DNA of 33,132 nucleotides from Verrucomicrobium sp. (GCA_021298285.1 JAJTFN010000042.1:1-33132), one strand, 5' to 3'; positions 15,265-24,002 are shown, counted from the first letter of the stretch. A program made the numbers and translations. The notes: a model not told the origin generated them from the letters alone.

Positions 15265-16344
15265 TCAGGCTTCGATGGCCGCGAGGCGGCGCTTCACCTC
15301 GTCGTCCATCAACGGGTCGACGATGGGATCGAGGTCGCCCTCCATGAAGGCGGCCAGGTTGTAGAGGGTCAGCTCCAACCGGTGGTCGGTGACCCGGTTC
15401 TGGGGGAAATTGTAGGTGCGGATCTTCTCGGAGCGCTCGCCGGTGCCCACCTGGTCCTTGCGCTGCTGGGCGTACTTGGCGTTCTCCTCGTTCATCTTGC
15501 GCTCCAGCAGCCGGGACCGGAGCACCATCATGGCCTGGGCCTTGTTCTTCTGCTGCGAGCGCTGGTCCTGGCAGCGCACTTCCAGGCCCGAGGGCTTGTG
15601 GAAGATCCGGACGGCCGAGTCGGTGGTGTTGACCCCCTGCCCTCCATGGCCGCCGGCGCGGCAGACGTTGATCTCGAGATCCTCGGGCTTGATGACCACG
15701 TCGACCTCCTGGGCCTCGGGCATCACGGCCACCGTCACCGTGCTGGTGTGGATGCGACCCTGGGCCTCGGTCGCGGGCACCCGCTGCACCCGGTGGACGC
15801 CCGACTCGTGCTTGAGACGCTTGAAGACATCCTCGCCGGTGACCATGAAGATGACCTCCTTCATGCCGCCCAGGTCGGACGGGCTGGAATCCATGGGCTC
15901 GACCTTCCAGCCGCGATCCTCCGCGTAGCGGGTGTACATGCGCAGGAGGTCGGCGGCGAAGAGCGCGCTCTCGGCCCCGCCGGCGCCGGCCCGGATCTCC
16001 AGGATGGTGTTCCGCGAATCGGTGGGGTCCGGGGGGATGATCCCCCGCTGGACGGCCGCGGTGAGGCGCACCTCCTCGGCCTCCAACCGCTGGATCTCGT
16101 CGGCGGCCATCACCGCCATCTCCGAGCCGACCGGCTCGGCAGCCAGGAGTTCCCGGTTGTCGGCCAGGTCGCTGCGCACCTTGACCCAGGCCTCCCCATC
16201 GGCCACGAACTGCCGCAACCGGGCATGTTCACGGGTCAACTCCTGTCCCCGGGCAGGGTTGCTGAAGGCATCCGGAGCCCCGAGCAACGCCTCCACCTCG
16301 GCGAAACGCCGGCGGAACTTCTCGATGAACGGCAGCAGGTCCAT
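15265..16344 (-). CDS. prfA: Peptide chain release factor 1
   Basis: A 359-residue class I release factor of normal length. The catalytic GGQ (residues 234-236, in RAGGHGGQGVNTTDSAVRI) triggers peptidyl-tRNA hydrolysis. The PAT tripeptide at 190-192 in HRVQRVPATEAQGRIHTS identifies RF1, which reads UAA and UAG, rather than RF2. It ends in EGDLDPIVDPLM, typical of the family. It follows rpmE but is separated from it by a terminator-like hairpin, so it may have its own promoter or depend on read-through. The HAD gene follows after 17 bases. Confidence 0.97.
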   Translation of the reverse strand: MDLLPFIEKFRRRFAEVEALLGAPDAFSNPARGQELTREHARLRQFVADGEAWVKVRSDLADNRELLAAEPVGSEMAVMAADEIQRLEAEEVRLTAAVQRGIIPPDPTDSRNTILEIRAGAGGAESALFAADLLRMYTRYAEDRGWKVEPMDSSPSDLGGMKEVIFMVTGEDVFKRLKHESGVHRVQRVPATEAQGRIHTSTVTVAVMPEAQEVDVVIKPEDLEINVCRAGGHGGQGVNTTDSAVRIFHKPSGLEVRCQDQRSQQKNKAQAMMVLRSRLLERKMNEENAKYAQQRKDQVGTGERSEKIRTYNFPQNRVTDHRLELTLYNLAAFMEGDLDPIVDPLMDDEVKRRLAAIEA

Positions 16345-16391
16345 GGCGGAGGCGTCTGGGGAATCGCCGGTCGGGTCGGCGGGTCCGGGAC

Positions 16392-16437
16392 AAAAGCAAA
16401 CCGCCCGCGGGTCGTTGGGATCGACCGGCGGGCGGTT
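16392..16437 (-). terminator. Terminator-like hairpin between rpmE and prfA
   Basis: A long GC-rich stem (16399-16414 with 16422-16437, one bulge) is followed on the minus strand by TTTGCTTTTG. It sits just after the rpmE stop and 48 bases before prfA. It should reduce or end transcription from rpmE, uncoupling it from prfA at least partly. Confidence 0.7.
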
Positions 16438-16450
16438 GACGGGGCAGAGG

Positions 16451-16750
16451 CTACTTCTTCTTCTTCTTGCCGGCGGCGTCGGCCAGGGCGGCCTGGGCCG
16501 CCTGGGTCTTGGCCAGGCGCTGCTGGAACTTGTCCACGCGACCGGCGGTGTCGACGAACTTCTGCTGGCCCGTGTAGAACGGATGGGTGAAGGCGCTGAT
16601 GCCGAGCAGGTAGAGGGGATACTCCTGCCCGTCCTCCCACGTGGCGGTGAGATTGGTGTTGGCGCAGGACTTGGAGAGGAACGACTGGCCGGAGGCCGAG
16701 TCGCGGAAGATCATCGTGCGGTAGTTTTTCGGATGCACATCAGCTTTCAT
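16451..16750 (-). CDS. rpmE: 50S ribosomal protein L31, type B (zinc-independent)
   Basis: A 99-residue L31. It begins MKADVHPKNYRTMIFRDSASG and continues with SFLSKSC, YPLYLLGISAFTHPFYTGQQKFVDTAGRVDKF. Length and the IFxDsasg and FYTGqqk blocks match the type B (RpmE2-like) form. The paired CxxC zinc ligands of type A L31 are absent; only one Cys (residue 29) is present. The C-terminus carries an Ala/Gln-rich stretch and ends in five Lys encoded by a pure AAG repeat before the stop. The start ATG opens the family sequence; an upstream in-frame extension has no homology. A terminator follows. Confidence 0.94.
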   Translation of the reverse strand: MKADVHPKNYRTMIFRDSASGQSFLSKSCANTNLTATWEDGQEYPLYLLGISAFTHPFYTGQQKFVDTAGRVDKFQQRLAKTQAAQAALADAAGKKKKK

Positions 16751-16909
16751 GGCAGCAAAGAACCCGAAGAATGAGGGATGCCACCCTTGGGAAACAAGCT
16801 CCGATTTGGAGATTCCAAAAAACCGGATCCGGAGGCCCCGCCGCCTGCGCACAAAACCTATCCCCAAGAACCGGGGTGGCGTCTACCCTGTGCGGCACAC
16901 GAATCCTCC

Positions 16910-17935
16910 ATGAAGCCCTACAACGTCGGAATCATCGGCCACGGATGGGTGGCCTCGGCCCACATCCCGGCCATCAACGCCACCCGGCAGGCTCGGGTCA
17001 CCGCGATCTTCTCACGCCGGGATCTGGATCCCGCGGTGGCCAGCGCCCAGTACGGCTCGCCGATCCGGGTCTTCAAGGACCTCGACGCAATGCTGGCCGA
17101 TCCCGACATCCATGCCGTGTCGATCTGCAGCTTCCCCAAGGACCACGCCAGCCAGTTCATCCGGGCCGTCCGTGCCGGCAAGCAGGTCATCGTCGAGAAG
17201 CCACTGGCCTTGAGCGCCTCGGACCTCGAGGCCATGGCGGCGGCCCTGCGCGACCACCCGGTGAAGACCTGCGTCTGCTTCGAGGTGCGCTTCTCCTCCC
17301 AGTTCCAGTCGATCCACTCGATGATCCGCTCGGGCCTCCTGGGCGACATCCACTTCGCCGAGGTCGACTACTACCATGGCATCGGCCCGTGGTACGGGCA
17401 GTTCCGCTGGAGCCACCGGAAGGCCGAGGCCGGCAGTTCGCTGCTCAGCGCCGGCTGCCACGCCCTCGACGCGCTGCTCATGGTGATGGGCGGCGAACCC
17501 GAGGAGGTGACCGCCTACGCCACGTCCTCCAAGAGCCATCACTTTGCGCCGTACGACTTCCCGACCACGCAGGTGAACCTCGTGAAGTTCCGCGACGGCC
17601 GGATCGGCAAGACCACCTCCTGCGTGGACAGCCTGCAGCCGTACTACTTCCACACCCACATCGTGGGCAGCGAAGGCTCGATCCTGGACAACAAGTTCCA
17701 CAGCCAGAAGCTGGGGATGCTCGACAAGCACAAGTGGAGCCAGTTGTCCTTCGCACCGGTGGACTCCGGCGATGTGAAGGATCACCCGTACCAGACCCAA
17801 TTCCAGGCGTTCTTCGACGCCCTGGATCGCGGTGAGGACATGCCCCTGACCTCCTTCGCCGACGCCTACCGGTCGCACCGCCTGATCTTCGCGGCGGACG
17901 CCTCGGCCACCTCGGGCAAGCCGGTCCGGCTCTGA
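16910..17935 (+). CDS. Gfo/Idh/MocA-family NAD(P)-dependent oxidoreductase
   Basis: A 341-residue protein with an N-terminal Rossmann fold (NVGIIGHGWVASAHIPAIN, GxGxxx motif at about residues 8-14). The family EKP motif follows in VIVEKPLALSASDLEAM (catalytic Lys near residue 98). The C-terminal substrate domain includes GSSLLSAGCHALDALLMVMG with a conserved His. Members oxidise or reduce sugars, inositols and related alcohols; the substrate is unknown here. There is no signal peptide, so it is cytoplasmic. It starts after the divergent rpmE gene and converges on the ROK gene. Confidence 0.9.
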   Translation: MKPYNVGIIGHGWVASAHIPAINATRQARVTAIFSRRDLDPAVASAQYGSPIRVFKDLDAMLADPDIHAVSICSFPKDHASQFIRAVRAGKQVIVEKPLALSASDLEAMAAALRDHPVKTCVCFEVRFSSQFQSIHSMIRSGLLGDIHFAEVDYYHGIGPWYGQFRWSHRKAEAGSSLLSAGCHALDALLMVMGGEPEEVTAYATSSKSHHFAPYDFPTTQVNLVKFRDGRIGKTTSCVDSLQPYYFHTHIVGSEGSILDNKFHSQKLGMLDKHKWSQLSFAPVDSGDVKDHPYQTQFQAFFDALDRGEDMPLTSFADAYRSHRLIFAADASATSGKPVRL

Positions 17936-17989
17936 GGCCGGTGTTGCACCGACGCGCCTCGCCCACCGCCGCGGCCAGGCCCGGAGGCC

Positions 17990-18910
17990 TCAGGGGGCGA
18001 CCGACGCGGCCAGGGCGAGGGCCCCGACCGGCACCGAATCCTCACCCAGTCCGGCCAGCGCCACCTGTGGGCCCGGATGGAAGGCGTCCATGAGGTATCC
18101 GGGCAGGGCCTCGGCCATGGCCGCCCGCAGCGGTTCGCCCACCAGCGAAAGCCCCCCGCCCACCACGATGACTTCGGGGTGGAACAGGTGGACCGCATGG
18201 GACAGCGCGAAGGCCAGATCGTCGGCGACGGCGCCCAGGAGTCCCCGGGCCACCGGATCCCCGGCCTCGAGGGCCGCGCGCAGGTGTCGTGCCTCGCCCC
18301 CCTCGGCCGACTGCGAGGCCACCGCCACTGCGAGCGCCCCGTCTCCGCCTGCCACGGCCTCGCGGATGCGGCGGTCGACAGCCCACCCGGAGCAGGCGTC
18401 CTCGACGATCCGACCCGATCGGTCCAGGCGCAGGTGCCCGATCTCCGCCTCGCCGGGGCGGGCCCCGTGGTACAACCGGCCATCGACCACCATGCCTCCG
18501 CCGACGCCGCTGCCCATGTTGATCCAGAAGACGGAGCCGAAGCCCCGCCCCGCCCCGTGCAACGCTTCGCCGAGGGCGGCGACGTTGGCGTCGTTCTCCA
18601 CGGCGACGGGGACCGAGGCCAGGTCTCTCAGCCAGTCCCCGAGCGGGAAGTCATGCCACCCGGGCACCTGATGGGAACAGCAAATCCGTCCCGTCCTGGG
18701 ATCGACCGGCCCCCCGAAGCCCACGCCCACGGAGGCGATCGCATGGCGGGCCAGCAGGCCTGGGACGACCGAGGCGATCTGTTCCCGGATCCCGGCCCCG
18801 CCCCGGGCCCGGTCGGCGGCGAGCCGATGCCGCTCCAGGATGGAGCCGTCGGCCTTGCCCGCGACGATCTGGATCTTGGTGCCTCCGATTTCGATGCCGA
18901 TGTGATTCAT
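17990..18910 (-). CDS. ROK-family sugar kinase-like protein lacking the zinc motif
   Basis: A 306-residue ROK protein without a DNA-binding domain, so a kinase rather than a repressor. The phosphate-binding IGIEIGGTKIQIVAGKADG (about residues 4-22) and VGVGFGGPVDPRTG are present. So are the catalytic-base region VAVENDANVAALGEA (Asp near 105) and INMGSGVGGGMVVDGRLYHGA. ROK enzymes phosphorylate glucose, fructose, N-acetyl sugars or allose. The family zinc motif CxCGxxGCxE expected after GEAEIGH is missing: only GHLRLDRSGRIVEDACSG is found and the region is shorter. This may be a divergent subgroup; activity is uncertain. Confidence 0.85.
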   Translation of the reverse strand: MNHIGIEIGGTKIQIVAGKADGSILERHRLAADRARGGAGIREQIASVVPGLLARHAIASVGVGFGGPVDPRTGRICCSHQVPGWHDFPLGDWLRDLASVPVAVENDANVAALGEALHGAGRGFGSVFWINMGSGVGGGMVVDGRLYHGARPGEAEIGHLRLDRSGRIVEDACSGWAVDRRIREAVAGGDGALAVAVASQSAEGGEARHLRAALEAGDPVARGLLGAVADDLAFALSHAVHLFHPEVIVVGGGLSLVGEPLRAAMAEALPGYLMDAFHPGPQVALAGLGEDSVPVGALALAASVAP

Positions 18911-19089
18911 GGGCGTGGAGGAAAACCCACCGCATTTCGCCGACCCCGTCCAACCTAATCCGGAGGTTCCCCCGCGGATTCACCCCCCGGGGCCGGGGAC
19001 TCCGGTCCGGATGTGGGCCGGGAATCCGGATCCATGAGCATTTGCGCATCTCGTTGAACAAGCCGGTGAACTCGGGCACCTTCACCGGC

Positions 19090-19452
19090 ATGGCCAAGCG
19101 GGAGGATCGGTCGGGAGTCGTGGCTCCCGCGGACATCAGCGACGAAGCCCTCGAGCTGATCGCCGCGCGATTCCGGGTGCTCGGGGAACCCAACCGACTG
19201 AAACTCATCCGCGCCCTCGAAGGCGGCGAGTTGTCGGTGTCGGCATTGATTGCGGCGACCGGCCTGGCCCAGGCCAACGCCTCGCGGCATCTCCAGACGC
19301 TCACTCAGGCGGGCATCCTCGACCGGAGGCGTGAGGGAACCAACGTGCTCTACCACATCGCCGACCCGGGCATCTTCCGGTTGTGCGAACTGGTCTGCGG
19401 ATCGCTCCAGACGCTTCTGGAGCGGCATGCCAGCGCCCTGGCCTCGAACTGA
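19090..19452 (+). CDS. ArsR/SmtB-family winged-helix transcriptional regulator
   Basis: A protein of about 120 residues (136 if the TTG at 19042 is used). The winged helix covers ELIAARFRVLGEPNRLKLIRAL, then LSVSALIAATGLAQANASRHLQTLTQAGILDRRREGTNVLYHI. This is the ArsR pattern of recognition helix (QANASRHL) and wing. The alpha-3 metal motif ELCVCD of ArsR/SmtB sensors is absent; the only cysteines (RLCELVCGSL) are in the C-terminal helix, so the signal sensed is unknown. No start has a convincing Shine-Dalgarno. It converges on the DUF6797/propeller gene, which may or may not be its target. Confidence 0.82.
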   Translation: MAKREDRSGVVAPADISDEALELIAARFRVLGEPNRLKLIRALEGGELSVSALIAATGLAQANASRHLQTLTQAGILDRRREGTNVLYHIADPGIFRLCELVCGSLQTLLERHASALASN

Positions 19453-19502
19453 GGCGGCCTCGACCGGGCCCGAGGCCGTCCGCCAAGGGAACCCCAGACG
19501 AC

Positions 19503-19533
19503 AAAAACCCGCCCTCGGCATGCCGGGGCGGGT
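19503..19533 (-). terminator. Rho-independent terminator after the DUF6797/propeller gene
   Basis: An 8-bp arm (19507-19514) pairs with 19526-19533, and the loop itself is the palindrome CGGCATGCCG. On the minus strand it is followed by five T. It lies 35 bases after the stop of the large secreted protein gene and would also form RNA structure for the convergent ArsR transcript. Confidence 0.75.
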
Positions 19534-19567
19534 GGGATGAGGGCCTTCAGGAAGTCGCGGACACCGA

Positions 19568-21901
19568 TCAGCGTGCCGCCACGCCGCCGGGGACCACGTT
19601 CACCGAGCACTGGAACTCCTGCTGGATCTCGGTGCCATCCTTGGCCTTGAGCTGGAACTTCACCTCGAGCTGGTTCACGGGGCGGAAGTCCTCGAGGTCG
19701 ATCTCGACCGTGCGGCCGTCGGCCAACAGGCGGGCGGCCTGGACCGTGACTTTCTCGCGGCCCTTCTTCTGGGGGTTCTTCACCTCGTAGGTGGCCGAGC
19801 CGTAGTTGGACGAGCGCAGGTAGTTCCAGCGGCGGGCCGAGAAGTTCTCGGCATCGGCGGCCTCCTTGGCGTCCAGCGGCTGGGTGAAGGTCAGGCGCAG
19901 GCCCTTCGGGGTGTACTGGATCTGCTCGATCGAATGCACCGGCTTGCCCGTGTAGCGGACCCGGTCGAAGCCCGAGATCTTCACGGCCTTGGTCTGCCAG
20001 CCCTGCAGGCCGGCCACGTAGAGCTGGCCGTCCCGGGGGTTGAAACGGGCGCGCATCGCCGAACTGGCGAACTTGAGGGGGAAGCGGACCACCCCGCCCT
20101 GCACCTGGCCGTTGCCGGCATCCTGGTGCATCACGAGGTACAGCGCGCACTGGCCGTAGCTCATGTGCAGCAGGCGCTTGGAGAAGGGCCCCCACTTGTC
20201 GCTGTTCACCCAGACCTGGCCGCCACCACTGTTGTCGTACTCGTCGTGCGACATCCAGGTCAGCGGCTGCCGGAAGCCCTTGACGTCGGCGCCGTGGGCG
20301 AGGTCTTCCACGCCGTAGAAGCCGCCCGGCTTGACCCAATTGACCGGGCAGGTCGGCACCCAGGTGCCCTCGTTGTCACCGGTGGTGATCTGGCCGTTCC
20401 AGGGGTTCACGCCGATGCCGTTCGGGGCGCGGAAGCCGGTGGCGACCGTCTCGAACCGCTTGCCGTCGGCGCTCACCTTCATGAGCGTGCCGGCATCCCG
20501 GGAGATCGTCTCGAACCCGCGACCGCCGCCCTTCACCGGGCCGGCCTTGGCGAAGTAGAAGTTGCCCTCCTTGTCGGTCTGGAGGTCGAAGACGAACTCG
20601 TGGAAGCCCTCGGTCGAGGTGATCTGGTTGTTGAAGTTCTCGTAGTAGTCGGCCTCGCCGTCGTTGTTGGTGTCGTGGTAGCGGGTCAACTGGTCGCGGC
20701 CGGAGGTGTAGATCTGGTCGTTGACGATGCGCAGGCCCAGCGTCTCGTACATGCCCGAGGCGAAGCGCTTCCACTTGAGGTTCTTCAGGCTCTCGTCGAT
20801 GCCCGAGACGATCCAGACGTCGCCGTCCCACGTGCTCACCGCCGCGCGGGTGCCGTCGGAGAAGAAGTCCATGCCGCCGATGCGCAGGCGCCGCTTCCAC
20901 GGGTTCTCGATGGGCGGGGTGATTTGATCAACGACATAGGCGGCATCGCCCTTCCCGATCACCCCCTGGGTCTCGACGACCTGGGGCCATCGGGCCGGCC
21001 CGCCGCGTTGGAGGTCGGCGAAGGCCGGCTTGCCCGAGAGCGCCCCGGCGGCCTGGGCCACCTCGGAGTCCGAGCCGCTGGCCACGGCCACCTCGAACAC
21101 CCCGCCGGTCGGGGTGCCGGTGGACACCTCCAGGCGCACCCGTCCGCCCTCGACCTTCAGCGAGGCCCCCTTCGGCAGGCCCGTGGCCTGGACCCGCGTG
21201 GTGACTCCGTTGGCCGAGACCACGGCCGCGCCGTTGTCGATCCGGCCGCTGCCGCCATCGACGTCGGCCAGGAGCAGCGAGAATGTCGTCGTGGTCTTGG
21301 CCTTCCGGGCGAAGAGGCCGCCCTTCTTGCCGCCCCCGAGCTGGAAGGTTCGGACGTACACGGTCTGGCCTCCGGCCCGCCGGGCGGAGGGTTGCTCATG
21401 GACGGCGATGCCGCCGGCCACGGTGTAGTTCAACTGGACCCGGTCGCCCGCCACGTGCAGACCGTCCCAGCGGACCACCGAGGCGTCGGTCGGCCCGAAC
21501 GGTTCCTTGCGGCCGTCGGCGAAGACCCCGGTGAGGGACACGCCCGGGACCACTGCGGTCCCGAAGGCCTGCTTGCCGACGATCGACGGATGCCCGCCAT
21601 GGGATCCGTCGAAGGTCACGCCGCGGGTGTTGATGTAGCCACCGGTCCAACCGGCCGCCATGCGGCACAGGTCGGTGTCGAAGAGCATGTTGGCATCGGC
21701 CGCACCCGGCAGACGGATGGCCAGGCCCTTCATGGCCGTGTTCTTGGCCGGGAACTGGGCGCTGATGCAGGCCCCTTGGAAGGGGAAGTCCTTCTGGAGC
21801 AGGGATTCGTTGACCTTTTCGGCGGCGGAGGCCGACGCGATGGCCAGCGCCAACACGGCGGCCATCCGGAGGGAGCGGGAGTTCAATGGAGTATCGTGCA
21901 T
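19568..21901 (-). CDS. Secreted DUF6797 domain / beta-propeller dehydrogenase-like protein
   Basis: A 777-residue exported protein. A signal peptide (RMAAVLALAIASASA) is followed by a DUF6797-type N-terminal domain of roughly 300 residues (KDFPFQGACISAQFPAKN; MAAGWTGGYINTRGVTFDG). A beta-propeller of the PQQ/sorbosone-dehydrogenase-like group comes next (GGMDFFSDGTRAAVSTWDGDVWIV; GFRAPNGIGVNPWNGQITTGDNEG; WVKPGGFYGVEDL). The end (RRWNYLRSSNYGSATYEV) is a small beta domain common in these proteins. Many relatives carry a haem c domain, but no CxxCH is present here. They are frequent in Verrucomicrobiota and Planctomycetota, and an extracytoplasmic sugar-oxidising role is only inferred. Starts at 21922 and 21901 are both possible; the signal peptide favours 21901. 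Confidence 0.85.
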   Translation of the reverse strand: MHDTPLNSRSLRMAAVLALAIASASAAEKVNESLLQKDFPFQGACISAQFPAKNTAMKGLAIRLPGAADANMLFDTDLCRMAAGWTGGYINTRGVTFDGSHGGHPSIVGKQAFGTAVVPGVSLTGVFADGRKEPFGPTDASVVRWDGLHVAGDRVQLNYTVAGGIAVHEQPSARRAGGQTVYVRTFQLGGGKKGGLFARKAKTTTTFSLLLADVDGGSGRIDNGAAVVSANGVTTRVQATGLPKGASLKVEGGRVRLEVSTGTPTGGVFEVAVASGSDSEVAQAAGALSGKPAFADLQRGGPARWPQVVETQGVIGKGDAAYVVDQITPPIENPWKRRLRIGGMDFFSDGTRAAVSTWDGDVWIVSGIDESLKNLKWKRFASGMYETLGLRIVNDQIYTSGRDQLTRYHDTNNDGEADYYENFNNQITSTEGFHEFVFDLQTDKEGNFYFAKAGPVKGGGRGFETISRDAGTLMKVSADGKRFETVATGFRAPNGIGVNPWNGQITTGDNEGTWVPTCPVNWVKPGGFYGVEDLAHGADVKGFRQPLTWMSHDEYDNSGGGQVWVNSDKWGPFSKRLLHMSYGQCALYLVMHQDAGNGQVQGGVVRFPLKFASSAMRARFNPRDGQLYVAGLQGWQTKAVKISGFDRVRYTGKPVHSIEQIQYTPKGLRLTFTQPLDAKEAADAENFSARRWNYLRSSNYGSATYEVKNPQKKGREKVTVQAARLLADGRTVEIDLEDFRPVNQLEVKFQLKAKDGTEIQQEFQCSVNVVPGGVAAR

Positions 21902-22132
21902 GGAAGCAAAGGGACTGATCATGGTCGGAGCGCCTGCCCGAGGCCAGAGACAAACACCGGACAAAAACCGGACGCCGCCCATCCATCGATCGATCGACGA
22001 CGGACCAACGCACCCACGCCCTGTGTGCAAAACCCCGGGAGGACCCATCGCCAACCGGACAACCGGCCCGATGGACACCAGCAGGGGACGCCCCTTTCGG
22101 ATCCACCGGCCCGGGCTATGGTCCGGCCATCG

Positions 22133-22516
22133 ATGACCCTCCATCCTGGACCTGAATCGCCGGAACTCAACGTCCTGGGCCAACGCCTCGAGCCCTGCTG
22201 CTTCGCCCCCCAGACCGGTTTCTACCGTGACGGATACTGCCGAACCGGCCCTCGGGACGTCGGGCGGCACATCGTCTGCGCCGAGGTCACGCCGGAGTTC
22301 CTGGAATTCACCCGGGCCGCCGGCAACGACCTCTCCACGCCGCGCCCGGAGTTCGGCTTTCCCGGACTTCGCCCCGGAGACCGGTGGTGCCTGTGCGCCT
22401 TGCGTTGGAAGGAGGCCCAGGACGCCGGATGCGCCCCTCCGGTGATCCTCGAGGCCTGCCACCAGCGGGTGTTGGAACTCATCCCGATGGAAGCCCTCCA
22501 AGCCCATGCCCTTTGA
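22133..22516 (+). CDS. DUF2237 family protein
   Basis: A 127-residue protein that matches DUF2237 along its length: LNVLGQRLEPCCFAPQTGFYRDGYC, then TGPRDVGRHIVCAEVTPEFLEF, GNDLSTPRPEFGFPGLRPGDRW and CLCALRWKEAQDAGCAPPVI. The conserved cysteines and the NDLSTPRPE block are the family hallmarks. The biochemical function is not known. An in-frame ATG at 22118 could add five residues. Its last ten codons overlap the start of selO by 11 bases, so the two are likely translated together. It diverges from the DUF6797 gene across a 231-base gap in which I see no other feature. Confidence 0.9.
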   Translation: MTLHPGPESPELNVLGQRLEPCCFAPQTGFYRDGYCRTGPRDVGRHIVCAEVTPEFLEFTRAAGNDLSTPRPEFGFPGLRPGDRWCLCALRWKEAQDAGCAPPVILEACHQRVLELIPMEALQAHAL

Positions 22517-24002
22517 ACTGCCTCCGGCGGGTCCCGCCTTCGGATGGCGTTGGGACAACTCCTACGCCCGGTTGCCCGAGGGGTTCCACCACCGCGTGGC
22601 GCCGACCCCGGTCTCCTCGCCGCGCTGGGGGCTCTTCAATCGCCCACTCGCCGAATCCCTGGGGCTCCCGGTCGACGCCTTGGACCGGCCGGAGCATGCG
22701 GGGTACTTCACCGGCAACCGGCTCTTCGAGGGCTCGGAACCCATCGCCCAGGCCTACGCCGGGCACCAATTCGGAAACCTCACGCGCCTGGGCGATGGCC
22801 GGGCCATCCTGCTGGGAGAACACCTCGCCCCCTCGGGGACGCGCTGGGACATCCAGCTCAAGGGACCGGGCCTCACGCCGTATTCCCGCGGGGGAGACGG
22901 CCGGGCCGCGCTGGGGCCCATGCTCCGCGAATACCTCATCAGCGAGGCCATGCATGCGCTGGGCATCCCCACCACCCGCAGCCTGGCCGTGGCCCTGACC
23001 GGTGAGCCGGTCTTCCGCGAAGACACGCTGCCCGGCGCCGTGCTCACCCGGGTCGCGTCCAGCCACCTGCGGGTCGGCACCTTCGAGTTGTTCTCGGCCC
23101 TCGGCGACGTCCAAGCCCTGAAGACCCTGGCCGACTACGCCCTCCGGCGGCATTTCCCGGAGCGCGCCGAAGGTCCCGAGCCGGCGAAGGCCCTGCTCGA
23201 GGCCGTCATCGAGCGGCAATCCACGTTGGTGGCCCAGTGGATGCGGGTCGGCTTCGTGCACGGCGTGATGAACACCGACAACGTGGCCTTGAGCGGCGAG
23301 ACCCTCGACTACGGCCCCTGCGCCTTCCTCGACACCTACGACCCGTCCACCGTCTTCAGCTCCATCGACCGGCAGGGCCGGTACGCCTTCGGCAACCAAC
23401 CCAAGATCACCTCGTGGAACCTGGCCCGTTTCGCCGAGGCCCTCCTGCCGATCCTCGCCCCCGACGAGGCCGTCGCCGTCGAGGTCGCGCAGGCCTGCCT
23501 GGAATCCTTCCCCGGCCGATTCCGCCGGGATTGGCTCACGGCCCATCGCGGCAAGCTCGGGCTGGTGACCGAGGAGGACGACGACGCGGGCCTGATCGAA
23601 GACCTGCTGGCCTGGATGCATGCGACCCAGGCCGATTTCACCCGGACCTTCCGCAGGCTCCGGCCCGACTTGGATCCCCCAGCCCTCTCCGCCCCCGACT
23701 CCGCCGCCCCGGACTCCAGGTTCCTCGAGTGGCACCGGCGCTGGACCGGGCGCCTCGAACGCCAGGGCCTTCCCCTGCCCCGCGTGCTGGACGTCATGGC
23801 CCGGCACAACCCGGTGATCATCCCGCGCAATCATGTGGTCCAGGCCTCCCTGGATGCGGCGAGCCAGCGGCAGGACTGGGCCCCGTTCCACGACCTGCTG
23901 GCGGCACTCCAGGACCCCTACCGCGAGGAGGGCGCCGTGGAGTCGCTGAGCCAACCGCCACCGCCAGGGACCCCTCGCTGCCGCACCTTTTGCGGCACGT
24001 GA
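22506..24002 (+). CDS. selO: Protein adenylyltransferase SelO (YdiU/UPF0061)
   Basis: A 498-residue SelO pseudokinase-fold enzyme, which in characterised members transfers AMP from ATP to Ser, Thr or Tyr of proteins and is linked to oxidative stress. Key positions are visible: Lys119 in WDIQLKGPGLTPYSR and the AGHQFGNLTRLGDGRA block. HGVMNTDNVALSGETLDYG carries Asp258 (base), Asn259 and Asp268 (metal), with the spacing known for the Pseudomonas enzyme. The C-terminus ends CRTFCGT, with a Cys near the place where eukaryotic SelO has selenocysteine. The ATG overlaps the end of the DUF2237 gene by 11 bases. A hairpin at the stop codon lacks a T-run and is not called a terminator. Confidence 0.94.
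   Translation: MPFELPPAGPAFGWRWDNSYARLPEGFHHRVAPTPVSSPRWGLFNRPLAESLGLPVDALDRPEHAGYFTGNRLFEGSEPIAQAYAGHQFGNLTRLGDGRAILLGEHLAPSGTRWDIQLKGPGLTPYSRGGDGRAALGPMLREYLISEAMHALGIPTTRSLAVALTGEPVFREDTLPGAVLTRVASSHLRVGTFELFSALGDVQALKTLADYALRRHFPERAEGPEPAKALLEAVIERQSTLVAQWMRVGFVHGVMNTDNVALSGETLDYGPCAFLDTYDPSTVFSSIDRQGRYAFGNQPKITSWNLARFAEALLPILAPDEAVAVEVAQACLESFPGRFRRDWLTAHRGKLGLVTEEDDDAGLIEDLLAWMHATQADFTRTFRRLRPDLDPPALSAPDSAAPDSRFLEWHRRWTGRLERQGLPLPRVLDVMARHNPVIIPRNHVVQASLDAASQRQDWAPFHDLLAALQDPYREEGAVESLSQPPPPGTPRCRTFCGT

Noticed and set aside
19031-19055. Imperfect dyad upstream of the ArsR gene as an autoregulatory operator
   Set aside because: The half-sites align only with gaps, so it was not better than chance in this composition.
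19934-22132. Long plus-strand open frame antisense to the DUF6797/propeller gene, continuous with the DUF2237 gene
   Set aside because: The antisense part has shadow-frame composition and no family match; only the last 128 codons are a real gene, with a proper start at 22133 or 22118.
23980-24001. Hairpin at the selO stop codon
   Set aside because: A short stem without a following T-run; the similarity of the arms comes from coding sequence.
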